64,000 bases of DNA from positions 2,976,001 through 3,040,000 of the forward strand of contig NZ_JAFBCT010000001.1 of the NCBI RefSeq assembly GCF_016907835.1. The letters are read 5' to 3'. The stretch's first letter is position 1, and every line of letters begins with the position of its first letter. Shown here one piece after another: positions 32,356 through 39,952 of the stretch. Position numbers and translations under genes: made by a program. The stretch comes from Agromyces cerinus. Lineage in GTDB: Bacteria > Actinomycetota > Actinomycetes > Actinomycetales > Microbacteriaceae. The notes beneath the pieces are model-generated. The model saw only the letters and a list, made by a program, of their open reading frames with translations. It did not search any database and was not told where the DNA came from.

Positions 32356-34035
32356 TCAGGCGCTCCGATGGAGCCAGGCCGTGGAGTCGGGTGGCAGCAG
32401 CCCGCCGACGAGCGGGGTGCTGGCGAGCAGGATGCTCTCGTGGTCGGGCAGCGCGACGGGCTCGCCGCCGAGGTTCGTGACGCTGGCGAACGTCTCGCCC
32501 CGGGTGAAGGCGAGCACCTGCGGGTCGCCGTCGAGCCAGGTCATCGGCCCGTCGCCGAGGGCCGCCTCGCGGTGCCGCAGGCGCAGCGCCTGCCGGTAGA
32601 GCCAGAGCATCGAGCCCGGGTCCGCCTCCTGCGCCTGCACCGTGAGCGCGGCCCAGTCGGCCGGCTGCGGCAACCAGGGGGCGACGGATGCTTCGGCGGG
32701 GCTGAACCCGAACGGCGCCTCGGTGCCGCGCCAGGGCAGGGGCACGCGGCATCCGTCGCGACCGGGGTCGACGCCGCCCGAGCGGAAGTGCATCGGGTCC
32801 TCGAGCACCTCGCGCGGGAGCTCTGCCTCGGGGAGGCCGAGCTCGTCGCCCTGGTAGAGGTAGAGCGATCCGGGCAGCGCCGCGGTGAGCAGGGCCGCCG
32901 CACGCGCGCGCCGCACGCCGAGCTCGAGGTCGGTCGGGGTGTCGAAGCGCTTCCTCGCGAAGGCGAAGCCCGAGTCCTCGCGGCCGTAGCGGGTGACGGG
33001 CCGGGTGACGTCGTGGTTCGAGAGCACCCACGTGCTCGGGGCGCCGACCGGGGCGTGCGCGGCGAGCATCAGGTCGATCGATCCGCGGAGTTCCGCGGCA
33101 TCCCACGGGCGCGACATGAAGTCGAAGTTGAACGCGGTGTGCATCTCGTCGGGGCGGAGGTAGGCCGCGAAGCGGGAGGCATCCGGCACCCAGACCTCCC
33201 CGACGAGCACACGGGTGCCCTCGTACGAGTCGGCGATGCGCCGCCATGCTCGATAGACCTCGTGCACCTCGTCGCGGTCCTCGGTGGGGTGCTGTCCGGG
33301 GGCGGGCTCGGCAGGCACCTCGGGCAGCTCCGGGTCCTTGATGAGCAGGCCCGCCGAGTCGATGCGCACGCCGGCGACGCCGCGGTCGAACCAGAACCGC
33401 AGGATCTCCTCGTGCTCGCGGCGCACGTCGGGGTGGTTCCAGTTCAGGTCGGGCTGCTCGGGGGTGAAGAGATGCAGGTACCAGTCCCCCGGGCTGCCGT
33501 CGGGGTTCGTCGTCCGGGTCCACGTGTCGCCCTGGAAGTTCGACACCCAGTTGGTGGGCATCTCGTCGCCATTCGGCCCCTTGCCCGGGTGGAACCAGAA
33601 CCGCTCGCGCTCGGGCGAGCCCGGTCCTGCGGCGAGCGCCGCCCGGAACCAGGGGTGCTCGCTCGAGACGTGGTTCGGAACGACGTCGATGATCGTGCGG
33701 ATGCCGAGGGCGAGCGCGTCGGCGATGAGGAGCTCGGCGTCTTCGAGGCTGCCGAAGGCCGGGTGGATGTCGCGGTAGTCGCTGACGTCGTAGCCGCCGT
33801 CGGCGAGCGGTGACGGGTACCACGGGTTGAACCAGAGCGCGTCGACGCCGAGCTCCTTCAGGTAGCCGAGTCGGCTGCGCACCCCGCGGAGGTCGCCCGT
33901 GCCGTCGCCGTCGGAGTCGGCGAAGCTGCGCACGTAGACCTGGTAGATCACCGCGCTCCGCCACCAGAGCGGGTCGGGCGCATCGTCAGCGGCGGCCGTG
34001 GTCGCCGATGCGGCATCCGTGAGGTGCATGGTCAC
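32356..34035 (-). CDS. GH13 alpha-glucosidase
   Basis: 559 aa, cytoplasmic (no signal). Retaining hydrolase of alpha-glucosidic bonds. TIM-barrel motifs in order: DVVPNH, GVRIDSAG (nucleophile Asp226), LVGEVWV (acid Glu280), LSNHDVT (Asp342). Domain start WWRSAVIYQVYVRSFADSDGDGTGDL is typical of oligo-1,6-glucosidase/maltase types. GTG start 34035 has GAGGAGA at 8 nt; an ATG two codons later is possible. It degrades the sugar brought in by the downstream transporter genes. Confidence 0.93.
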   Translation of the reverse strand: MTMHLTDAASATTAAADDAPDPLWWRSAVIYQVYVRSFADSDGDGTGDLRGVRSRLGYLKELGVDALWFNPWYPSPLADGGYDVSDYRDIHPAFGSLEDAELLIADALALGIRTIIDVVPNHVSSEHPWFRAALAAGPGSPERERFWFHPGKGPNGDEMPTNWVSNFQGDTWTRTTNPDGSPGDWYLHLFTPEQPDLNWNHPDVRREHEEILRFWFDRGVAGVRIDSAGLLIKDPELPEVPAEPAPGQHPTEDRDEVHEVYRAWRRIADSYEGTRVLVGEVWVPDASRFAAYLRPDEMHTAFNFDFMSRPWDAAELRGSIDLMLAAHAPVGAPSTWVLSNHDVTRPVTRYGREDSGFAFARKRFDTPTDLELGVRRARAAALLTAALPGSLYLYQGDELGLPEAELPREVLEDPMHFRSGGVDPGRDGCRVPLPWRGTEAPFGFSPAEASVAPWLPQPADWAALTVQAQEADPGSMLWLYRQALRLRHREAALGDGPMTWLDGDPQVLAFTRGETFASVTNLGGEPVALPDHESILLASTPLVGGLLPPDSTAWLHRSA

Positions 34036-34106
34036 GCGGTGCGTCTCCTCGTGTCGACGGGCTGGGCACGCCGTGTCGACAGAGGACGACGGCGTCGATG
34101 ACCGTC

Positions 34107-34135
34107 AACGTAATGAGAGCAACAGAATGATGCAA
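34107..34135 (-). promoter_or_regulatory. Promoter of the alpha-glucoside operon
   Basis: Minus strand -35 TTGCAT (34130-34135) and -10 TACGTT (34107-34112), exactly 17 nt apart, in an unusually AT-rich stretch upstream of the GH13 gene. Confidence 0.6.
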
Positions 34136-34157
34136 CTATTCAACAAATCGACATCAG

Positions 34158-34183
34158 TTTGCGTTGATTTGCGTGGAATTGCG
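34158..34183 (-). promoter_or_regulatory. Three CGCAA repeats on a 10-bp period
   Basis: On the minus strand CGCAA occurs three times at exactly 10-bp steps (plus-strand TTGCG within 34158-34183), some 25 nt upstream of the -35. All lie on one face of the helix. Candidate sites for the LacI protein of this locus or an activator. Confidence 0.5.
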
Positions 34184-34187
34184 GCAT

Positions 34188-34212
34188 CCGCTTGCCGGAT
34201 CCGCGCAAGCGG
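34188..34212 (-). terminator. Hairpin after the LacI gene
   Basis: CCGCTTGC (34188-34195) pairs with GCAAGCGG (34205-34212) around a 9-nt loop, 13 nt after the LacI stop codon. Confidence 0.5.
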
Positions 34213-34225
34213 CGGAGAAGCCGTG

Positions 34226-35233
34226 TCAGCGCTTGGCCGGCGCGGTCGAGCCGCGCACGACGAGCTCGGGCGCGAAGAAGACCTCGTCGCCGATCGCGCG
34301 CTCGCTCGACATCTGGCGCATGAGCAGCTCGATGATCATCTTGCCCATCGCTTCGATCGGCTGCCGAACGGTGGTCAGCGGCGGCTCGGTGCAGTTCATC
34401 AGCGCCGAGTCGTCGTAGCCGATCACCGAGACGTCCTCCGGCACGCGGAGCCCGGCTCGGCGCACCGCGCGCACGGCGCCGAGCGCCATCGGGTCGCTCG
34501 CGCAGACGATGCCCGTGACGCCCGCGGCGAGCAGCTTCGTCGCCGCCGTCTGGCCCGACTCGAGCGAGTAGAGCGAGTGCACGATGCGATCTTCGCCGAG
34601 TTCGAGGCCGTGCCGCTCCGCCATGCGGAGCGCCGCCGCGTGCTTGCGCTGCGATGGCACGTGGTCGCTCGGGCCGAGCAGGATGCCGATGCGCTCGTGC
34701 CCGAGCTGCACGAGATGCCCGAACGCCTGCTCCATCGAGGTCGCGTCGTCGCACGAGACCGTGGCGAAGTCGAGGCCGTCGATCGGGGCGTTCACGAGCA
34801 CCGTCGGGAGGTTCAGTTCGCGGAGCCGCGCGTAGTGGTCGTGATTCACCTCGGCCTGGGCGTACGCCCCGCCCGCGAAGATCACGCCCGAGACCTGCTG
34901 GTGCAGGAGCAGCTCGACGTAGTCGGATTCGGAGATGCCGCCGGCCGTCTGGATGCAGAGCACCGGCGTGTAGCCGTTCTGCGCGAGACCCCCGCCGATC
35001 GCCTCGGCGAGCGCGGGGAAGATGGGGTTCTGCAGCTCGGGCATGACGAGGCCCACGAGCCGGGCACGTTCGCCGCGGAGCTTCGTCGGGCGCTCGTAGC
35101 CGAGCACGTCGAGCGCGGTGAGCACGGCGTCGCGCGTCGACGCGGAGACACCGGGCTTGCCGTTCAGCACCCGGCTGACGGTGGCTTCACTGACTCCGAC
35201 CTTGCGCGCGACATCCGCGAGTCTCCTCGACAT
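34226..35233 (-). CDS. LacI family regulator of the alpha-glucoside operon
   Basis: 335 aa. N-terminal HTH RRLADVARKVGVSEATVSRVLNGKPGVSASTRDAVLTALDVLGY with the hinge helix, then a periplasmic-binding-protein-like sugar-sensing core. TAGCAT lies 6 nt before the ATG, so the transcript is probably leaderless. Same strand and directly upstream of the GH13-transport operon, with its own hairpin and a separate promoter in between, so regulator and operon are separate units. Expected to repress the operon until the sugar binds. Confidence 0.92.
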   Translation of the reverse strand: MSRRLADVARKVGVSEATVSRVLNGKPGVSASTRDAVLTALDVLGYERPTKLRGERARLVGLVMPELQNPIFPALAEAIGGGLAQNGYTPVLCIQTAGGISESDYVELLLHQQVSGVIFAGGAYAQAEVNHDHYARLRELNLPTVLVNAPIDGLDFATVSCDDATSMEQAFGHLVQLGHERIGILLGPSDHVPSQRKHAAALRMAERHGLELGEDRIVHSLYSLESGQTAATKLLAAGVTGIVCASDPMALGAVRAVRRAGLRVPEDVSVIGYDDSALMNCTEPPLTTVRQPIEAMGKMIIELLMRQMSSERAIGDEVFFAPELVVRGSTAPAKR

Positions 35234-35357
35234 GCCGTCATGCTACGGGAGGCCGCGCAAGAACTCGACAATCGAGCGGATGCCTCGGCGCTCGGTGTCA
35301 AGCACTTGCCCGGCGCGCGCAGCGGCGTGAACATCGAGTCAGAGGAATGGAGTCGAG

Positions 35358-36065
35358 ATGGCGAACGCTCGCAGCACCTCCGCCGCTCATGAGAACCCGA
35401 CGATCGGCCGCTGGCTGCACGAGCATGCGCTCCTCATCGTCTGTCTCGTGATCTTCCTGCTCTGCCTCATCGGCATGGCCGTGAGCGGGTACCAGGTGTT
35501 CACCGACGACCGGCTGGAGCACGGCGGGTCGACCATCGCCTTCGGCGACTACCTGGGCTCGGGTCAATTCATCGAGGCGACCTTCGAGAACTGGGAGTCC
35601 GAGTTCCTGCAGATGGGTGCGTACGTGGTGCTCACGATCTTCCTCTTCCAGAAGGGGTCGTCGGAATCGAAGCCGATCGGCGAGCGCACCGCCCAGGACG
35701 ACGACCCGCGGCACGCGGAGGTCGGCCCCGACACCCCGTGGCCGGTGCGCCGCGGCGGCGCCTGGCTCGTGCTCTACGAGAACTCGCTCGCGATCTTCTT
35801 CTTCGTGCTGTTCGCCCTCTCGTTCTGGTTCCACGCCGTCGGCGGCGCGGAGGTGTACTCGGCGGAGCAGGTGCAGCACGGGCTGCCGGCCGTCGGCGTG
35901 ATCGAGTACCTCGGCACCTCGCAGTTCTGGTTCGAGTCGATGCAGAACTGGCAGAGCGAGTTCCTCGCCGTCGCGGCGATCGTCGGGGCATCCGTCTACC
36001 TCCGGCAACGCGGCTCGCCCGAGTCGAAGCCCGTCGCGACACCTCATCACGAAACGGGTGCGTGA
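35358..36065 (+). CDS. Four-helix membrane protein with internal duplication (DUF6766-like)
   Basis: 235 aa made of two similar halves. Each half has a hydrophobic helix (ALLIVCLVIFLLCLIGMAVSGY / LAIFFFVLFALSFWFHAVGG), a YLGSGQFIEATFENWESEFLQ or YLGTSQFWFESMQNWQSEFLA signature, a second helix, and an ending QKGSSESKPIG or QRGSPESKPVA. The two halves clearly arose by duplication. Family resemblance to DUF6766 is from memory. Role unknown; ribosome site GGAG 6 nt upstream. Confidence 0.75.
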   Translation: MANARSTSAAHENPTIGRWLHEHALLIVCLVIFLLCLIGMAVSGYQVFTDDRLEHGGSTIAFGDYLGSGQFIEATFENWESEFLQMGAYVVLTIFLFQKGSSESKPIGERTAQDDDPRHAEVGPDTPWPVRRGGAWLVLYENSLAIFFFVLFALSFWFHAVGGAEVYSAEQVQHGLPAVGVIEYLGTSQFWFESMQNWQSEFLAVAAIVGASVYLRQRGSPESKPVATPHHETGA

Positions 36066-36105
36066 GGCACCGCCCGCAGCACGGAGCCGAGCGAGTGATC
36101 CCGAG

Positions 36106-36324
36106 TCAGTCGACCGCTTCCATCTGCGTGATGATGAACATCCGCTCGGCCGCGGTGAGGCTCGTGGGCGCCGGAGCCCCCACGAGCGCTTCGATCTCGG
36201 CGCACGTGAGCGGGTCGAGTTCGGCCCCGAGGTCGGCGAGCACACGGTGCTTCGCCTCGATCGAGAGTCGCGGCCACCAGCGCTCGATCTCGTGTTCCAG
36301 GGCGTGTTCGAGTGCGTCGTTCAT
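36106..36324 (-). CDS. Small unknown protein
   Basis: 72 aa, acidic, all-helical in look (EHALEHEIERWWPRLSIEAKHRVLADLGAELDPLTCAEIEALVG). Ribosome site GAAGGAGAAGGGGG before the ATG. Codon use is host-like. No family recognised; convergent with the DUF6766-like gene. Confidence 0.6.
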   Translation of the reverse strand: MNDALEHALEHEIERWWPRLSIEAKHRVLADLGAELDPLTCAEIEALVGAPAPTSLTAAERMFIITQMEAVD

Positions 36325-36467
36325 CGCGATCCCCCTTCTCCTTCAGGGTAGATCCGCACCGCCTCCGTCGACAGCCCTTCTCGGACGAACGGTCCTCGAC
36401 GCAACCGGTGCGTGAGGCGTCCGCGGCGGGTGTCCCGCGCGCCCCTCGCGCGGGCTAGAGTTCGGGC

Positions 36468-36791
36468 ATGGGCAAGTTCATCTACAACTCGTCACCACGT
36501 GAGATCGAGATCGACGATCGCACCCTCGCCCACCTGCGCGTGGCGATCCTCAACAAGCTCCGCCGCTCCGAGAGCTTCGCGATGACGTGGGAGCACGGCG
36601 TCGAGAACGGCAGCGGCCGCACCACGATGTGGCTGCATGAATCGGTGCCGCTGCAGTTCGTCTTCAGCGGCAACCGCCAGCCCACCTTGAACCGGCTCTG
36701 GATCGAGCAGTTGCTGCTCGCGGCCAACAGCACCGCAGGGCTGGTCTTCGTGCCCGAGCCCACGGAGAACGAACCCATCGAGAGCGACTAG
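36468..36791 (+). CDS. DUF7882-like small protein, paralogue 1
   Basis: 107 aa. MGKFIYNSSPREIEIDDRTLAHLRVAILNKLRRSESFAMTWEHG... TTMWLHESVPLQFVF ... LNRLWIEQLLLAANSTAGLVFVPEP. It is alignable along its whole length with the gene at 36840-37232. Members are common in Microbacteriaceae and are often mislabelled as ATP-dependent DNA ligase; there is no ligase motif here. TAGAGT lies 6 nt before the ATG (leaderless). Confidence 0.75.
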   Translation: MGKFIYNSSPREIEIDDRTLAHLRVAILNKLRRSESFAMTWEHGVENGSGRTTMWLHESVPLQFVFSGNRQPTLNRLWIEQLLLAANSTAGLVFVPEPTENEPIESD

Positions 36792-36839
36792 CGCGGCATC
36801 CGTCGACGTGTCCCGGACGACCGCAGCTGAGGCGTGGCC

Positions 36840-37232
36840 TCAGGCCGGCTGGCTCTCGCTGCCGGACTCGACCTCCTGCACGTCGACACCGACCTGCACC
36901 GGCTGATCGGCGATCGTCGGGATCGGATCGGTGTCGAGATGCTCGGGCACGAGCCGGATGCCGCCCGTGCTGTTCGCCGACCGCATCAGGTCTTCGATCC
37001 ACTGCCGGCTGAGCTCCGGGGCCTCGGGTTCATCGAAGACGAATCGCAGCGGAATGCTGGGATGCAGCCAGAGGGTGCTCCGCCCGCGCGGCTGGTCTTC
37101 GGCATGCTGCCACGAGAGCGTGAAGGACTCACCCCGACGGAGCTTCGTCGTGATGGCGACTTTCACATGTGCGAGCGCGCGGTCCTCGATGCCGATCGGG
37201 GTGCCGGAGTCGCCGTAGTACAGGGTTCCCAC
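36840..37232 (-). CDS. DUF7882-like small protein, paralogue 2
   Basis: 130 aa. MGTLYYGDSGTPIGIEDRALAHVKVAITTKLRRGESFTLSWQH... STLWLHPSIPLRFVFDEPEAPELSRQWIEDLMRSANSTGGIRLVPEH, the same core as paralogue 1 plus an acidic C-terminal tail. GTG start at 37232 with TAAGCT 6 nt upstream, so leaderless too. The two paralogues face each other tail to tail, separated by 48 nt. Confidence 0.75.
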   Translation of the reverse strand: MGTLYYGDSGTPIGIEDRALAHVKVAITTKLRRGESFTLSWQHAEDQPRGRSTLWLHPSIPLRFVFDEPEAPELSRQWIEDLMRSANSTGGIRLVPEHLDTDPIPTIADQPVQVGVDVQEVESGSESQPA

Positions 37233-37258
37233 GACCTCAGCTTAGGCCTTCGACACGC

Positions 37259-37288
37259 GGAACGGGCGGCCCGAAGGCCGCCCGTTCC
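37259..37288 (-). terminator. Hairpin terminator of the 54-aa membrane protein gene
   Basis: GGAACGGGCGGCC (37259-37271) and GGCCGCCCGTTCC (37276-37288) form a perfect 13-bp stem; on the minus strand the loop is TTCG, an extra-stable tetraloop. Confidence 0.75.
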
Positions 37289-37307
37289 GGTGAAAAGCTG
37301 CGCGGGG

Positions 37308-37472
37308 TCACACCGTCCGGTTCCCGCCGATGAAGCGAACGAGGAACACGATGAGCGCGATGACCGCCAGCACGACGCCGACCCAGATCAGGAAGTTGAG
37401 TGCCGGGACGACACCGCCGGTGATGAGCAGCACGACGGCGGCGATGGCGATGATGGCGACGAGGATGTTCAT
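37308..37472 (-). CDS. Small two-helix membrane protein, 54 aa
   Basis: MNILVAIIAIAAVVLLITGG and LIWVGVVLAVIALIVFLVRF are two hydrophobic helices joined by VVPALNF, ending GGNRTV. GAAGGAGA lies 4 nt before the ATG at 37472, which fixes the start inside a longer frame. Tiny membrane proteins like this are frequent in actinobacteria, some of them stress-induced; function unknown. The 266 bp upstream (37473-37738) hold no gene. Confidence 0.65.
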   Translation of the reverse strand: MNILVAIIAIAAVVLLITGGVVPALNFLIWVGVVLAVIALIVFLVRFIGGNRTV

Positions 37473-37738
37473 GATCTCTCCTTCATGTGTTCCGCTCTCG
37501 TGATCGACGAGTGCGGCGAGTGGTTCGGACCCGACGGGCAGAACCTCGAGACGGGGGTACGCCTCGTCCCTCGACGCTATTGCGCCGGGACGACCTGCTG
37601 CTAGGGGTTGACCGCCCTTCCGGCCGCGTGCTACCTGGACCCTCGACGTCGGCGGTCGGACGCCCATCGCGCACCTGTCAATCCCCTGCCGCGAAGTCCT
37701 GCCCACGCGTACCGTGGCCGTTGATGCGAGGAGGTCCC

Positions 37739-38653
37739 ATGACCGACGACCGCCCGACCTATGACCGTCTGACCAACGAACTGCTCATCGATCCGACGAC
37801 GAAGCACACGACCGATCCGTTCCCGAAACAGGAGCAGGAGCCGCCCGGCCTCACCGAGCGGATGTCCCCGCTCCCCGATCACGGCGAACAGAGCTATCGG
37901 GGCAGCCGACGTCTCGAGGGTCGGCGCGCCCTCATCACGGGTGGTGACTCCGGCATCGGCCGGGCTGTCGCGATCGCCTTCGCCCGCGAGGGCGCGCGGG
38001 TCGCCATCGCCTCGCTGCCGAGCGAGCATGAGGACGCGGACGAGACCGCGAGGTGGATCTCGGACGCCGGGTCCCAACCGCTGCTGCTCTCGGGGGACCT
38101 TCGCAACGAGGCCCATTGCAAGGAACTCGTCGCCCGTACCCATCAGACGTTCGGAGGACTCGACCTGTTGGTGCTGAACGCCGCCCACCAGCGTGAACGC
38201 GGCGGCATCGACACGATTCCGACGGACGACTTCGAGACCGTGATGCGGGTGAACCTCTTCGCGCCGGTCTTCCTCGCCCGTGCGGCGGTGCCGCTCATGG
38301 ACGCCGGATCGAGCATCATCACGACCACCTCGATCCAGGGCTTCGACCCCTCCTCGGCGCTCGTCGACTACGCGATGACGAAGGCGGCGTTGGTGGCGTT
38401 CACGAAGGCCCTCGCGGAGGAACTCGGGCCACGCGGCATCCGTGTGAACGCGGTTGCTCCCGGTCCGATCTGGACGCCGCTCATTCCCGCAACCGGCTGG
38501 CCCGACAAGCTGCCCGAGTTCGGGCACAACACGCCGCTCGGTCGGGCCGGGCAACCGGCTGAACTCGCCGGGGCCTACGTCTACCTCGCATCCGACGAGG
38601 CGTCGTACGTCTCGGGTGCAGTACTGCCGGTCACCGGCGGCCGCGGATTGTGA
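37739..38653 (+). CDS. SDR oxidoreductase (YghA/glucose-dehydrogenase-like)
   Basis: 304 aa. About 60 extra N-terminal residues (DRPTYDRLTNELLIDPTTKHTTDPFPKQEQEPPGL) followed by a classical SDR: TGGDSGIGRA, NAAH, SIQGFDPSSALVDYAMTKAA with Tyr-x-x-x-Lys. The N-terminal extension with PxQEQxPPG is typical of general-stress SDRs of the YghA/GsiB-operon kind. GAGGAGG before the ATG. It precedes a small SAP-like protein and DNA repair genes on the same strand, so a stress operon is plausible. Confidence 0.88.
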   Translation: MTDDRPTYDRLTNELLIDPTTKHTTDPFPKQEQEPPGLTERMSPLPDHGEQSYRGSRRLEGRRALITGGDSGIGRAVAIAFAREGARVAIASLPSEHEDADETARWISDAGSQPLLLSGDLRNEAHCKELVARTHQTFGGLDLLVLNAAHQRERGGIDTIPTDDFETVMRVNLFAPVFLARAAVPLMDAGSSIITTTSIQGFDPSSALVDYAMTKAALVAFTKALAEELGPRGIRVNAVAPGPIWTPLIPATGWPDKLPEFGHNTPLGRAGQPAELAGAYVYLASDEASYVSGAVLPVTGGRGL

Positions 38654-38671
38654 GAGGGAGAGGAGACGCAC

Positions 38672-38938
38672 ATGCCAGGACGCAGGAACGCATCCTTGAA
38701 GGATCCCGAGCTCTACGAGGCACTGCGAGACGACGGCGCATCGAAGGAGAAGGCGGCTCGCATCTCGAACGCGGCGGCCGCGCAGGGTCGCAGTGCGATC
38801 GGCCGGAAGGGCGGCGAGCACGGCGACTACGAGGACTGGACCGTCGATGCGCTGAAGCGACGGGCGAAGGAGATCGGCATCACCGGCTACAGCCGCAAGC
38901 GCAAGGCCGAGCTCATCTCGGCGCTGCGCAACCATTGA
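38672..38938 (+). CDS. Rho-N/SAP-like small DNA-binding protein
   Basis: 88 aa. The N-terminal half (PELYEALRDDGASKEKAARISNAAAAQGRSAIGRKGG) is the small DUF7218-like segment and the C-terminal half (DYEDWTVDALKRRAKEIGITGYSRKRKAELISALRNH) is a Rho termination factor N-terminal/SAP-like helix-extended-loop-helix that binds nucleic acid. GAGAGGAG ribosome site. It is the first gene of the end-joining cluster and lies 13 nt upstream of topoisomerase IB. Confidence 0.8.
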   Translation: MPGRRNASLKDPELYEALRDDGASKEKAARISNAAAAQGRSAIGRKGGEHGDYEDWTVDALKRRAKEIGITGYSRKRKAELISALRNH

Positions 38939-38951
38939 CCGTGCACCGCCG

Positions 38952-39929
38952 ATGCCGCGCCTGAAGCGGGTCGAGCCCTACGTCTCCCCCGGGTTCACCC
39001 GGGTGAGACGCGGGCGCGGATTCGGGTACGTGCACACCACCGGCGGCGACGCGAGCCGAGCCGAGCGAGCTCGCATCACCGATCTCGCGATCCCGCCGGC
39101 CTGGCAGGAGGTGTGGATCTCGGATGCCGCGAACGCCCACATCCTCGCCGTCGGGGTGGACGCCGCAGGACGACGACAGTACCTCTACCACCCGGCCTGG
39201 CGGGAACGGCAGGACGCCGAGAAGTTCCAGCGCATGACCGCACTCGCCGAGGCCCTGCCCGCGGCCCGGCGGAGCGCCGCCCGCGACCTCGCGCTCGACG
39301 GGTCGCCTCGCGAACGGGTGCTCGCGGCCGCGTTCCGCACGCTCGACCTCGGCGGCATCCGCATCGGCTCGGAGGAATCGCTCGCAGGATTCCGCAGTCG
39401 CGGCCTGACCACGCTCCTGGTGCGCAACGCCAGACTGGAGGACGACGAGACCGTGCGATTCCGGTTCCGTGCGAAGGGCGGCATCGCGCAGGACCTGCGA
39501 GTGGCGGATGCCTCGCTCGCCGGGTTCATCGCGAGCACCGGCGAACGCTCGTCGGCCAGTCGTCTCTACGCGTGGTCGAGCGGACGGTCGATGCGAGCCG
39601 CGGCCCCGGTCGACGTGAACGACGACATCCGCGAGCGCACCGGCGGCGACTTCACCGCGAAGGACTTCCGCACCCTGCGCGGCACGATCGCCGCGGCCGA
39701 TCGGCTCGCGGAGCTCGGCCCGGCCGGCACCGCCCGCGCCCGAACGGCAGCGATGCGGGCGGCGATCGAGGAGGCGTCGCGCGTGCTCGGCAACACGCCG
39801 GCGATCGCTCGAGGCAGCTACGTCGACCCGCGAGTGCTCCTCGCCTACGAGCACGGGATCGTCGCGGCATCCGGTGCCGATCGTGAACGGCGGTTGATCG
39901 AACTGCTCAGGCGCGTCGACGAGGCCTGA
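38952..39929 (+). CDS. DNA topoisomerase IB
   Basis: 325 aa poxvirus-like type IB enzyme, which relaxes supercoils through a 3'-phosphotyrosine. N-terminal YVSPGFTRVRRGRGFGYVHTTGG and the core IPPAWQEVWISDAANAHILAVGVDAAGRRQYLYHP. Catalytic residues: Arg in the GGIRIGSEE segment, Lys in RFRAKGG, and nucleophile Tyr290 in ARGSYVDPRVL. Bacterial versions often travel with Ku-LigD, as here. Confidence 0.92.
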   Translation: MPRLKRVEPYVSPGFTRVRRGRGFGYVHTTGGDASRAERARITDLAIPPAWQEVWISDAANAHILAVGVDAAGRRQYLYHPAWRERQDAEKFQRMTALAEALPAARRSAARDLALDGSPRERVLAAAFRTLDLGGIRIGSEESLAGFRSRGLTTLLVRNARLEDDETVRFRFRAKGGIAQDLRVADASLAGFIASTGERSSASRLYAWSSGRSMRAAAPVDVNDDIRERTGGDFTAKDFRTLRGTIAAADRLAELGPAGTARARTAAMRAAIEEASRVLGNTPAIARGSYVDPRVLLAYEHGIVAASGADRERRLIELLRRVDEA

Positions 39930-39952
39930 ACGCCGCCCCGTTCGCGAACCCC

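Noticed and set aside
36468..37232. ATP-dependent DNA ligase (common label for this family)
   Set aside because: The 107- and 130-aa proteins have no KxDG motif or OB fold; the real ligase is at 39953-42430.
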